From assembly GCA_949317995.1 (NCBI GenBank), contig OX439051.1, positions 44,271,250 through 44,335,249 on the forward strand: a stretch of 64,000 nt of DNA, written 5' to 3'. The DNA comes from Acholoe squamosa. Lineage: Eukaryota > Annelida > Polychaeta > Phyllodocida > Polynoidae. A program made the translations under genes and the position numbers. Positions within the stretch are counted from its first letter, which is position 1. Each line of letters begins with the position of its first letter. Below, piece after piece: positions 9,411-17,739 of the stretch. The notes below the pieces were generated by a model. The model saw only the letters and a list, made by a program, of their open reading frames with translations, made no database searches and had not been told where the DNA came from.

Positions 9411-9728
9411 TGTAGCGGAGAGGCTCGTCCGCCGAATGACTGCCACGCAGTCATTCGGGGAAAGTCTCAACGCTCGGGAGTGGTCCTCCACGCTCGGTGG
9501 AGACTTGTATATAAAGCGCGACTAGTTCCACCGGAGGTCAGATCCAGCCGACAGCCCGAGGTGAACAGTCAAGCAGCTAGCTCCCGGAGGAGGTTGCAGA
9601 CGACATTTCTACTAGCAGATGGCATTTAGATGGTGTGGCCAAGGAGTGCCAGGGCAATAAACCAAGCGAGTTAATTTTACTTGACGTGTTGTGTTCTTCG
9701 ATCATTCATAATACAAACGGGCGCTACA
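9411..9728 (+). repeat. 3' LTR of element A, copy 1 (318 bp)
   Basis: Begins TGTAGCGG and ends GGCGCTACA, so has TG...CA termini. Contains TATATAAA (9508-9515) as core promoter and AATAAA (9656-9661) as polyadenylation signal, consistent with U3-R-U5 order on the + strand. Upstream of the TATA box is an 11-bp perfect hairpin (9432-9458). Confidence 0.9.
9432..9458. repeat. LTR hairpin upstream of the TATA box
   Basis: Perfect inverted repeat CCGAATGACTG / CAGTCATTCGG with a 5-base loop. Present again in the second LTR copy. It may be a protein-binding palindrome or an RNA hairpin. Confidence 0.8.
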
Positions 9729-9750
9729 GTATTATTAATGTAAGTTTTTA

Positions 9751-9867
9751 GGTGTTTAGAATTTAAATATTTAAATACTAAACACATGGTTAACTAAACA
9801 CCAATTGAACCAAAATGTTTAGATTTTAAACGTGTTTAGACCTAAACATGTTTAAAGTCTAAACACC
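9751..9867. mobile_element. small MITE-like inverted-repeat element, copy 1
   Basis: 117 bp bounded by GGTGTTTAGA and TCTAAACACC, with about 15 of 18 terminal bases pairing and several internal GTTTAG/CTAAAC motifs. It has no coding capacity. It lies in the host DNA (9729-10077) between the element A LTR and the solo LTR. I see nothing else in that stretch except a T-run. Confidence 0.6.
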
Positions 9868-10077
9868 ATTTTTGCAGTGTAGTGTGCTAGTGACACAGAG
9901 AGTTTGAATGCAGTTTTTTTTTTGCTCCTGCGTTCATTCTCTATAACTGACGTAAAGGAACCTCATCCTAACTAATTTATACCTTCTGTGCTGCTTAAGC
10001 TCTTACACTAAAATGCACTGATAAATATATTGATAATGAATTGGAGATATGGTAACATTAGATTATAATTATACAAT

Positions 10078-10444
10078 TGTAATGGTTTGTATTACTATTT
10101 CGGTGGTTTGGGCCTTACGGATCAGGAAAGAAGGAGTAAGGTGGTAATTCAAGTGTATGCCAACGGAAGTTTATTGCTAAGACACTTAACCGCTACCGGG
10201 AAGATGATGAAGGGGCAGCTAATGTTAATAAATGGTTTTACATGGTCAGAGGCCAGGAGGGCCTCTGACGTAGCGGCTGAGCCCCGGTCTTTATATACGG
10301 ACCTTGGTGTTCGTCGCCAGATGTCCCCACAGGCCCGGATCGGTGCTGCCACCTATCCGGAACCTGAGGAACCTTCCAGCGACTGGACTCACCCACCACG
10401 CCAGATGGTACCCATAACTATGGTTATAATACAATGCCTCTACA
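10078..10444 (-). repeat. solo LTR (367 bp) of the element 1/2 family, copy 1
   Basis: Full LTR, TGTAATGG...CCTCTACA on the + strand, flanked by CAAT on both sides (10074-10077 and 10445-10448), a 4-bp target site duplication. It closely resembles the LTR at 46382-46747. With no internal region it is a solo LTR, formed by recombination between the two LTRs of a former full element. Confidence 0.9.
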
Positions 10445-10676
10445 CAATCCTAGTATACTTCTCTTGTTAAATTGATAGCACAACCCGGCTAACAAAATTC
10501 ATATAAAACACATCTTGATTTAGGGTAGATTGTGCTTAATCGGCCGGTACTTGTACCAAAGGCTAGATTGTGATTAAATTCATCTTTTGAGATTGTGTGT
10601 GGCATTCAAATAGAATAAAAGGGAGGTTCAGGGGCACAGCCCCCCTAATTAAACACATTAAGGGGGGGAAGGGAGA

Positions 10677-11324
10677 GTGATAGCCATAGGATTGGATGGG
10701 TTAGTGGTGAACTCGCCCCATGGCGAATTTCTCATGAAATTGGAACTAACTGACGCGGAGGAGGGGGAGACCAGAGTGCTACTACCGGCGGGGGTGAGGG
10801 CCTCCTTGAATGATGCTAAACTACCCCCACCGCCGATGGAGGCGGGACCATGTGTAACAGTGTTATCAAACTGGGAGCGGGGGACTCCGGTGGCATCCAC
10901 CCCCGCACCCACAGCGCCGCCACCGGACGATCCTGGTGCATCTCCACAGGCCGGGATGTCCGGCGGAGCGGTGGAGGAAGGACATGCTGAGGAGGCTGGG
11001 GCGCGTAACCCCTGGCAATCGGATTACCAAGGGTCGGCGACCCTGAGACGACTGGCACAGAGACTACTGCCCCCGGAGGAGCAGGGGCCAGATATGCGCC
11101 AGTTAGGGGAGGGGAGCCAGACCACCTCTCTAGTGATGCTCCCAGGAGGTGAGTTCGAGACTGTGGTTATAACCCGGAACAGATTTGTGGACTTAAGCCA
11201 AAGGGATACCTGTAAAACCTGCGGCCGGCCCTGGGAGCAGCAGCAGCCGGAGGCGGAGGAGGCTGCAGGAGAGGGGGAACCGGAGGAGGATGGTGAGGAG
11301 GAAGATGACGACGTGGCTGAATAA
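10677..11324 (+). CDS. element A tail reading frame, copy 2 (intact, 215 residues)
   Basis: Open frame beginning at a GTG; in the original element it probably continued further 5', since the upstream stop is created by the duplication junction. It encodes a Pro/Ala-rich linker, a short C-K-T-C-G-R-P-W zinc-ribbon-like motif (about 11213-11236) and a very acidic tail of Glu/Asp. The position just before the 3' untranslated region and LTR suggests the C-terminus of ORF3 or a separate last gene. I do not recognise the family. Confidence 0.55.
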   Translation: MIAIGLDGLVVNSPHGEFLMKLELTDAEEGETRVLLPAGVRASLNDAKLPPPPMEAGPCVTVLSNWERGTPVASTPAPTAPPPDDPGASPQAGMSGGAVEEGHAEEAGARNPWQSDYQGSATLRRLAQRLLPPEEQGPDMRQLGEGSQTTSLVMLPGGEFETVVITRNRFVDLSQRDTCKTCGRPWEQQQPEAEEAAGEGEPEEDGEEEDDDVAE

Positions 11325-12019
11325 ACTAGGTAAGCTGGTCACTCCTTGTTGATAGCAGAGGTCGGGGAGCCGTTCGGGGAACGGGAGCGGTCGGGGAGGG
11401 CTGAGGAAGATAGACGACAGGGTGGTCGGGGAGCAGCCTGGACCGAGTACACGGCCGGAGAAACGGGAGATGTTCGGTGGGGAAGGGCTGGAGCGGTTGT
11501 CGGGGAGGCAGTAAGACCGAAGTACACGGTCGGAGAAGGGAGGAGTTCGGCGGGAGCTGAGAGGAGGGAGAAGGACAAGGGGGAACCCAGGGCCAAGTAC
11601 ACGGCTGGAGAGAAGGAAGAAAAAGGGGGGGGGTCTTTTTGGTCGAAACGTTTACCAAATCGAACCTGTTGCCAAATGAAAACTTACCTGGGTGTCCTGT
11701 CTTCCAGTTCGGTGGAGCGCAGTCCGGAGGGAGGTCGGTCGAGGCAGTCCGGAGAGGTGTCGCTGCAGCACAACCGGGGCGGTGGAAGTGGACCCGGGGA
11801 AGAAGCAGACGGCCTTAAGCCTTAGGGGCCCAGAATTACTGGCGAAAGGGCCCATATTGCGATTGATCATTTGTAAATAATGACAACCATGTGTATGTAA
11901 TATAACGACATTTTATTATTATTCTCTCTCAGTGACGCTGTAGTTAACATAGGGACGTAGTTCTCCATCCTGGGTATTAGTTTTTACACCCCCCAGAGTT
12001 TTAAATTAGTTGGGAGGAG
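11325..12019 (+). other. element A 3' untranslated region, copy 2
   Basis: Same as 8734-9410, with an 18-base insertion near 11948 relative to copy 1. No gene seen. Ends in the polypurine tract. Confidence 0.5.
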
Positions 12020-12337
12020 TGTAGCGGAGAGGCTCGTCCGCCGAATGACTGCCACGCAGTCATTCGGGGAAAGTCTCAACGCTCGGGAGTGGTCCTCCAC
12101 GCTCGGTGGAGACTTGTATATAAAGCGCGACTAGTTCCACCAGAGGTCAGATCCAGCCGACAGCCCGAGGTGAACAGTCAAGCAGCTAGCTCCCGGAGGA
12201 GGTTGCAGACGACATTTCTACTAGCAGATGGCATTTAGATGGTGTGGCCAAGGAGTGCCAGGGCAATAAACCAAGCGAGTTAATTTTACTTGACGTGTTG
12301 TGTTCTTCGATCATTCATAATACAAACGGGCGCTACA
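12020..12337 (+). repeat. 3' LTR of element A, copy 2 (318 bp)
   Basis: Nearly identical to 9411-9728 with an exact 2609-bp offset. It keeps the TG...CA ends, hairpin, TATA box and AATAAA signal. It exists because of the segmental duplication and does not come from a separate insertion. Confidence 0.9.
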
Positions 12338-12359
12338 GTATTATTAATGTAAGTTTTTA

Positions 12360-12476
12360 GGTGTTTAGAATTTAAATATTTAAATACTAAACACATGGTT
12401 AACTAAACACCAATTGAACCAAAATGTTTAGATTTTAAACGTGTTTAGACCTAAACATGTTTAAAGTCTAAACACC
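12360..12476. mobile_element. small MITE-like inverted-repeat element, copy 2
   Basis: Duplicate of 9751-9867, same inverted ends, carried along in the tandem duplication. Confidence 0.6.
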
Positions 12477-12686
12477 ATTTTTGCAGTGTAGTGTGCTAGT
12501 GACACAGAGAGTTTGAATGCAGTTTTTTTTTTGCTCCTGCGTTCATTCTCTATAACTGACGTAAAGGAACCTCATCCTAACTAATTTATACCTTCTGTGC
12601 TGCTTAGGCTCTTACACTAAAATGCACTGATAAATATATTGATAATGAATTGGAGATATGGTAACATTAGATTATAATTATACAAT

Positions 12687-13053
12687 TGTAATGGTTTGTA
12701 TTACTATTTCGGTGGTTTGGGCCTTACGGATCAGGAAAGAAGGAGTAAGGCGGTAATTCAAGTGTATGCCAACGGAAGTTTATTGCTAAGACACTTAACC
12801 GCTACCGGGAAGATGATGAAGGGGCAGCTAATGTTAATAAATGGTTTTACATGGTCAGAGGCCAGGAGGGCCTCTGACGTAGCGGCTGAGCCCTGGTCTT
12901 TATATACGGACCTTGGTGTTCGTCGCCAGATGTCCCCACAGGCCCGGATCGGTGCTGCCACCTATCCGGAACCTGAGGAACCTTCCAGCGACTGGACTCA
13001 CCCACCACGCCAGATGGTACCCATAACCATGGTTATAATACAATGCCTCTACA
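12687..13053 (-). repeat. solo LTR (367 bp), copy 2
   Basis: Duplicate of 10078-10444 with the same CAAT flanks. This copy borders the host DNA that continues unbroken past 13268, so it marks the original position of the solo LTR. Confidence 0.9.
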
Positions 13054-13579
13054 CAATCCTAGTATTCTTCTCTTGTTAAATTGATAGCACAACCCGGCTA
13101 ACAAAATTCATATAAAACACATCTTGATTTAGGGTAGATTGTGCTTAATCGGCCGGTACTTGTACCAAAGGCTAGATTGTGATTAAATTCATCTTTTGAG
13201 ATTGTGTGTGGCATTCAAATAGAATAAAAGGGAGGTTCAGGGGCACAGCCCCCCTAATTAAACACATTTCCTTGAACATTAGAACAGAAAAGGGGGTTCA
13301 GGGTTGTGCTGACATGATTTAAAACTGATGATTATATATAAATGAGGCGAAGATGATGCTATTAGGGAAGGGGGGTGACCTCTATACATTTATCATACGT
13401 TGTTAAGTATTCAATGGGACGATGGTGTGATGTCATTGAAAAATGTGATTAATAAAATGATGTTTGGTTGAGATTTCTTATATCAACCATGCTGGTACTG
13501 ACTGAGAGACACCAAGACACCAAGAATGAAGACATCTTTTTACAAACACTAATTACATTTTATGTTTTGTACTTTGCAG
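13054..13579. other. host intron-like sequence
   Basis: AT-rich sequence with no supported gene. The right part ends in a branch/polypyrimidine-like stretch and the AG (13578-13579) that opens the Ly6-type exon. 13269-13579 is unique host DNA. Confidence 0.5.
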
Positions 13580-13717
13580 GCTCCGGGCTGAAGTGCTATG
13601 TATGTGACTCTCACACAAATGAGGAATGCAATCGAGAGAAAAACGTTCAGGATTGTGACGAGAGCAGTAACCCAACCACGAACTATGACACCTGTCAGAC
13701 AGTTGTCAAACACACAC
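13580..13717 (+). CDS. host exon: N-terminal half of a Ly6/uPAR three-finger domain
   Basis: Internal exon of 138 bases preceded by tttgcAG and followed by GTAAGT, with both borders in phase 1. It reads L-K-C-Y-V-C-D-S, then C, C and C at spacings typical of the first loops of Ly6/uPAR domains (secreted or GPI-anchored three-finger proteins). Symmetric phase-1 exons are usual in this family. The rest of the domain must lie in another exon that I do not see in the window. The gene may be large, with elements B, 1, 2 and 3 in its intron, or this may be a stranded exon. Family confident, gene identity unknown. Confidence 0.72.
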
Positions 13718-13736
13718 GTAAGTACTGCACTTTTAT

Positions 13737-14002
13737 AGCACATCCACCGGTACATTGTCCACCAAGCACTAAGTAGGCCAATTACAGCACATCCACCGGT
13801 ACATTGTCCACCAAGCACTAAGTAGGCCAATTACAGCATATCCACAGGTACATTGTCCACCAAGCACTAAGTAGGCCAATTACAGCACATCCACCGGTAC
13901 ATTGTCCACCAAGCACTAAGTAGGCCAATTACAGCACATCCACCGGTACATTGTCTATCAAGCACTAAGTAGGCCAATTACAGCACATCCACCGGTACAT
14001 TG
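13737..14002 (+). repeat. 49-bp minisatellite, about 5.4 units
   Basis: Units starting AGCACATCCACCGGTACATT repeat every 49 bases at 13737, 13786, 13835, 13884, 13933 and 13982, with few changes. The last unit is cut at 14002 by element B and resumes after it at 31787-31816. Confidence 0.93.
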
Positions 14003-14573
14003 TGTCAATGGACTATTCTATGTATTACAATTATGAACGACATACTCAAACCAGACTGGCCAAGCTACCCCCTAGTTCAAACCAAGGTCAACCTATTTTT
14101 AGCTTGGCAGGGTGAAGAGTTCACACCTGCCCTCCTCCAGTGGGAAATCCCCAGGCTCCCTCCTGTGGATCCCCCACTGGAGAACCCAACTATTTTTAGA
14201 TTCACCTAGCCAATAGGAGCAGCTCACCCCTCCTACCACAGATTGGGACTGAGCAGAACCACCGACTCAGCATATCTGAGTCGCTCCCTATACTAAAAAT
14301 AGAAAGTACAGAAATAGACACGATGTCATCTGGGCTTACTCCTGACTATATAACCTAGTCAGGATCAAGCCTCAGCATCTTATTCTTCTCCAACCTAGAC
14401 CCTACGACACTCAGGTGCCTTGGCTTAGGATATAGCTTGGTCAGACCGGCGAGTACTATATTGTACACTGTATCAGTTACTCATCATGCCAATCTTACAA
14501 TAAAGCTGGATCATCAACTGAATTGTCTGGACTCCTGTTACCTCACTTCATGACATGTAACGAGACATTGACA
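14003..14573 (+). repeat. 5' LTR of element B (571 bp)
   Basis: TGTCAATG...CATTGACA with inverted terminal octamers. TATATAA box at 14347-14353, AATAAA polyadenylation signal at 14499-14504, and an inverted CCAAT-type motif (gccaatagg) about 140 bases before the TATA box. Confidence 0.93.
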
Positions 14574-14574
14574 A

Positions 14575-14587
14575 TGGTGGAGAACCC
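14575..14587 (+). other. putative primer binding site, element B
   Basis: TGGTGGAGAACCC begins one base after the LTR. The TGG matches the complement of a tRNA CCA end, but I cannot name the tRNA. Confidence 0.4.
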
Positions 14588-14625
14588 TATTTGTAACGTC
14601 CCATTGTTTTCACCTCTCATGAGCC

Positions 14626-16347
14626 ATGAATCAAAGTGAGACAACAACCAAAGAGCCATTTACAGAAGATGCCGTTACATCCCCAGGGCTAGACGCGCCC
14701 CCACCAGCAGCAGCAGCAGCAGCAGCAGCACCAGCACCAGCCCCAGACCAGCAGCAGACTGTTCCGTCATCTGACTCGTCACCTGACGCCTTTCTGTTGG
14801 ATCCAATCCTACCACCATCATTTCTAACACCCAAGCCAACACCTGTGAGTAGAAACAAAACTTTTTCATCAACAATTGATGACAATAATACCGGTACACA
14901 GACCAGCACCCCACTCACATCACAGGCACCAGGACTTAATCTGACTTTACCTGGTTTTTCAAGTGCTGAATCCCCAGTCCTAAGACTTGCTGGTCTACCA
15001 GGTGAAACATCATCTACACCTGTAGCTTCACCAAGCCACTTAGACCTAGACTCACACCTAGAGCCCAGGTCACCACGATTACAGGCCGCCTTAGAAAGCA
15101 TACCTACATTACCTCGGCAGCCTGCTACCGGTACAGACACCACCTCACCCCCAGCTGGTTTTACACACCCCAACCCTTCTGAACTCACCTGGGACAGTTA
15201 TATTCCCCCTGACCCTACATTACCACCTGAATCTGATCTCTGGAGACAAAGGATAAGATCAGCTATCAATAGGTGGAGATCAGTAAGGACAAATAGAGCT
15301 CAGGAGGCACCAGCCCCCAACACTCACAGTACACAGTGTGGTGAAAGTCCCTCAGCATTTTTAGGTCGCATTAATAGAATACTAGAGGAGCAGTGGCCTG
15401 ACGCCACCACATCTAGTGACCCCTTCAGGTCATATCTAAATACCCCGACCCCTGAGGCTACCCCAACACCACCAAACACTCTCAATACCCCAAACCTGGA
15501 CACAGGGGCCACCTCTTCAGACTATACACCCCTACCTAGCCCCAGGAGAAGGAGGGCACAGTCTACCTCACCTCTTAGAAGGCAGACACCCCCCTACTAT
15601 AGGGTATTGAGGAGCATAGACTCAGCAGTAGCAGGTGCTATAGGAGCCACCTCCCAGATCTTCAGGAGAAGAGCCACCCCATACTGCACCTCAGAAGACA
15701 GCCTAACCTCTGAGGACGATCCTGAAATCACCTTCCCTCACCTACGCAGAGGCAGGATGGACAGCAGGACACCCACTACACATCCTCCCAGGTATGATCA
15801 GGACGACCTGGCCAGGAATCTGGTAAGAGAATGTACACAGGCAGTCAGTGATTCCTTAAGCAATTTACTGACTGGCCAGATTAATCTCCTATCAGCTGAA
15901 ATCCAAAGGGTAGGCCAGGAGCACACCAGCCATCTAAACAGAGTCAACGACAGGTTAGACAACATGGACACCTGGAGGGCTCAGATGGAGCGCGACTTGA
16001 TACAATCACACAGGAGAGCTGCAGAAGATAATGCAGATGTCCTGAGAAGATCTGAAATGATGGCAGCAGATATCTCTGAGCGCATCAACAGAAACATGGA
16101 TGATGTTAGGAGAGAGATTTGCTCAGTTCATGGCCACAGGCCCCCACTCCAGCCCCCTTCTGCCCACTTCTCACCGGCAAACTTGGGTATACCTCACGCC
16201 TCACAGACCCCCAGTGCACCTACCATGCCAGGTTACCAACATGCTGGCAATGACATAAGGTTAAGCCCACCCAGCGCCTTCCAGAACAACACTCCAGCTG
16301 GTTTATTGGGTGCCACGCCCACCTCACACAGATCGACCCAAGACTAA
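14626..16347 (+). CDS. gag: gag-like ORF 1, element B (573 residues)
   Basis: Starts at an ATG 52 bases after the 5' LTR. It is Pro/Ser/Thr-rich, with an Ala/Gln homopolymer-like tract near residues 25-50, low complexity to about residue 390, then a helical, coiled-coil-like stretch (about residues 400-510). No zinc knuckle. The position is that of Gag matrix or a leader protein. It ends at a TAA (16345-16347), and the same frame continues open into the next ORF (ATG 16375). The two may be one Gag with a stop that is either mutational or read through. I do not recognise a family for the N-terminal part. Confidence 0.7.
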   Translation: MNQSETTTKEPFTEDAVTSPGLDAPPPAAAAAAAAPAPAPDQQQTVPSSDSSPDAFLLDPILPPSFLTPKPTPVSRNKTFSSTIDDNNTGTQTSTPLTSQAPGLNLTLPGFSSAESPVLRLAGLPGETSSTPVASPSHLDLDSHLEPRSPRLQAALESIPTLPRQPATGTDTTSPPAGFTHPNPSELTWDSYIPPDPTLPPESDLWRQRIRSAINRWRSVRTNRAQEAPAPNTHSTQCGESPSAFLGRINRILEEQWPDATTSSDPFRSYLNTPTPEATPTPPNTLNTPNLDTGATSSDYTPLPSPRRRRAQSTSPLRRQTPPYYRVLRSIDSAVAGAIGATSQIFRRRATPYCTSEDSLTSEDDPEITFPHLRRGRMDSRTPTTHPPRYDQDDLARNLVRECTQAVSDSLSNLLTGQINLLSAEIQRVGQEHTSHLNRVNDRLDNMDTWRAQMERDLIQSHRRAAEDNADVLRRSEMMAADISERINRNMDDVRREICSVHGHRPPLQPPSAHFSPANLGIPHASQTPSAPTMPGYQHAGNDIRLSPPSAFQNNTPAGLLGATPTSHRSTQD

Positions 16348-16374
16348 ATTCCTAGTGTCTCCGCTACTCACCAG

Positions 16375-17739
16375 ATGGCAGCTCCAGCCACCACCCCAGT
16401 GCAGGCCAATGCTAACACATTAGGTACAGTGGCAGGTAGTATCTACATCCCTGCTCATGCTCGTACACCCAGCAACATGCCTATATCCATGCAAACCCTG
16501 TATTCTCAAAGCACAGGTGCACATCCAACAGGACACCGCCAGGCATACGACCACTCCACCCCTATGATACCAATGATAGGCCAATCTCACATCGCCAGTG
16601 GTTTGGGTCAAATGACTTTGAGTGATGACAAACTCTCCTCAGCCCAACTCAGCTCTTTTAATAAGCCTGAGACATTTGACAAACCAACTGAGTACAGGTC
16701 TGCCGCCAAATTCATCACAGAATTTAAGTTCTGGATCAGGAATGTATACCCCCGCCACCAACACCTGCACGCCTCCTGCCTATACACCTTCCTAAAGGGC
16801 AGGGCAGCTCAATGGTTCTTCGCCAATATTTTTGAGAAGCCCATCATGTATGACAATGAGGCAGTATATGCAGCCTTCCTGAAGCGTTTTGGCACCCCTG
16901 ACCCTGCAACCATCAGCAAAGGTTATAGAAACAGGACACAACAGCCAGATGAGACAGTGGAACAGTACTTAGAAGACATGACCCTGCTCTTGGCAAACAG
17001 CAACCTGGAGGAGTCAGTTCAAGTGGATTACCTGATTAATGGGCTTAAGCCTCAAATTAAATCAGTAATCCTCCCTGACATGCCCAAAACCATAGCTGAT
17101 GCAGAAAAAATGGCCCTTACACAGGAATTGCGCATAGAAGCACATAAAATGGCCATGGCTGGGACCCAACAAGCAGACCTCTGTGCCATGAACAGTAACA
17201 AAAACAATAGTGGCACACCCAGAAAGGAAAACCAATACTCCAACAATAAAAAGTATGACAGGTACCCCAGTGGCAACTACAACAGGCAGTATGAGACCAG
17301 GACCCAAAACAGCTCCAGCAACCAATCTGACCCCAATTACAGAAGGTTCAGAAGGTCAAGGTCTCAGGATGCTTCTGGAGGAAGAAATAAACCACCTCAG
17401 CAAAGAGCTAGATCACAGAGCGCCTCCAGGAATCCTACCTCCAGGGATGACAACAAAATAGTCATCACAGTGGCCACAGCCCCAGCAAACAATAAACAGG
17501 TTTCCTTTAAAAAGGTCACACATGAGGCTGATATCATAAACAGCAATAGTCCCCCTTACCAGAATAGGAGGACCAGAGACCCCACACCCAGCAGATTCCC
17601 CAGGAATAACAATGAAAGTGATCCGACGGAACCTGAGGGCAACGCTGACCTACATAACATTGATGAAGACAATCATGATCACAACGATGGTGATGAAGAC
17701 TTCATTGATGAAGACACAGACTATGATGACGAAGAATAG
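16375..17739 (+). CDS. gag: gag capsid ORF, element B (454 residues)
   Basis: Residues about 100-250 match the pattern of retrotransposon gag capsid domains: F-I-T-E-F-K-F-W-I, then F-L-K-G-R-A-A-Q-W-F-F, F-L-K-R-F-G, and a Y-L-I-N-G-L-K-P block. It would form the particle shell. The C-terminal third is rich in Arg, Ser, Asn and Gln, with no CCHC zinc knuckle, so RNA binding is probably through basic residues; an acidic tail follows. Same frame as ORF 1 before it and pol after it. The frame closes at TAG 17737-17739, and pol continues in frame 48 bases later, an arrangement compatible with stop readthrough. Confidence 0.82.
   Translation: MAAPATTPVQANANTLGTVAGSIYIPAHARTPSNMPISMQTLYSQSTGAHPTGHRQAYDHSTPMIPMIGQSHIASGLGQMTLSDDKLSSAQLSSFNKPETFDKPTEYRSAAKFITEFKFWIRNVYPRHQHLHASCLYTFLKGRAAQWFFANIFEKPIMYDNEAVYAAFLKRFGTPDPATISKGYRNRTQQPDETVEQYLEDMTLLLANSNLEESVQVDYLINGLKPQIKSVILPDMPKTIADAEKMALTQELRIEAHKMAMAGTQQADLCAMNSNKNNSGTPRKENQYSNNKKYDRYPSGNYNRQYETRTQNSSSNQSDPNYRRFRRSRSQDASGGRNKPPQQRARSQSASRNPTSRDDNKIVITVATAPANNKQVSFKKVTHEADIINSNSPPYQNRRTRDPTPSRFPRNNNESDPTEPEGNADLHNIDEDNHDHNDGDEDFIDEDTDYDDEE

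Larger units (their letters stand above)
1..9728 (+). mobile_element. Ty3/Gypsy LTR retrotransposon A (5' end outside window)
   Basis: Element A runs from the last part of gag at the window edge through protease, reverse transcriptase, RNase H, integrase and an extra zinc-finger gene to a 318-bp 3' LTR. The order PR-RT-RH-IN marks it as Ty3/Gypsy. The 5' LTR lies outside the window. Its pol is broken by several frameshifts and stops, yet the integrase plus ORF3 frame is open for 1617 codons. From about 7579 to 8072 the element is interrupted by a piece of a minus-strand LTR and host DNA, belonging to a tandem duplication of its 3' end. The sequence is GC-rich and purine-rich compared with the AT-rich host flanks. 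Confidence 0.93.
7579..13268. repeat. tandem duplication, three units (first truncated), about 2.6 kb period
   Basis: Unit 1 is the truncated 7579-8072. Unit 2 is 8073-10659 (2587 bp). Unit 3 is 10660-13268 (2609 bp). Each full unit contains the element A tail, its 3' LTR, host DNA with a MITE-like sequence, a minus-strand solo LTR and 215 bases of host DNA. Copies are nearly identical. The 22-base length difference comes from a 4-base and an 18-base indel (near 11107 and 11948). After 13268 the host sequence continues without the element A tail, which identifies the ancestral right edge. Confidence 0.92.

Noticed and set aside
12020..12337. Second LTR of element A as evidence of a full element between 9411 and 12337
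   Set aside because: The interval is a tandem duplicate of tail plus host DNA and a solo LTR; there is no gag-pol between the LTRs.
13468..13776. Full 102-codon frame around the Ly6-type exon as a small gene
   Set aside because: Homology is limited to 13580-13717, bounded by AG and GTAAGT; the flanks read intron and minisatellite.
13737..14002. CRISPR-like array
   Set aside because: Units are 49-bp head-to-tail with no variable spacers; it is a minisatellite in animal DNA.
14631..15188. 185-codon antisense frame opposite gag of element B
   Set aside because: Mirror of a low-complexity Pro/Ala/Thr region; no recognisable motif.
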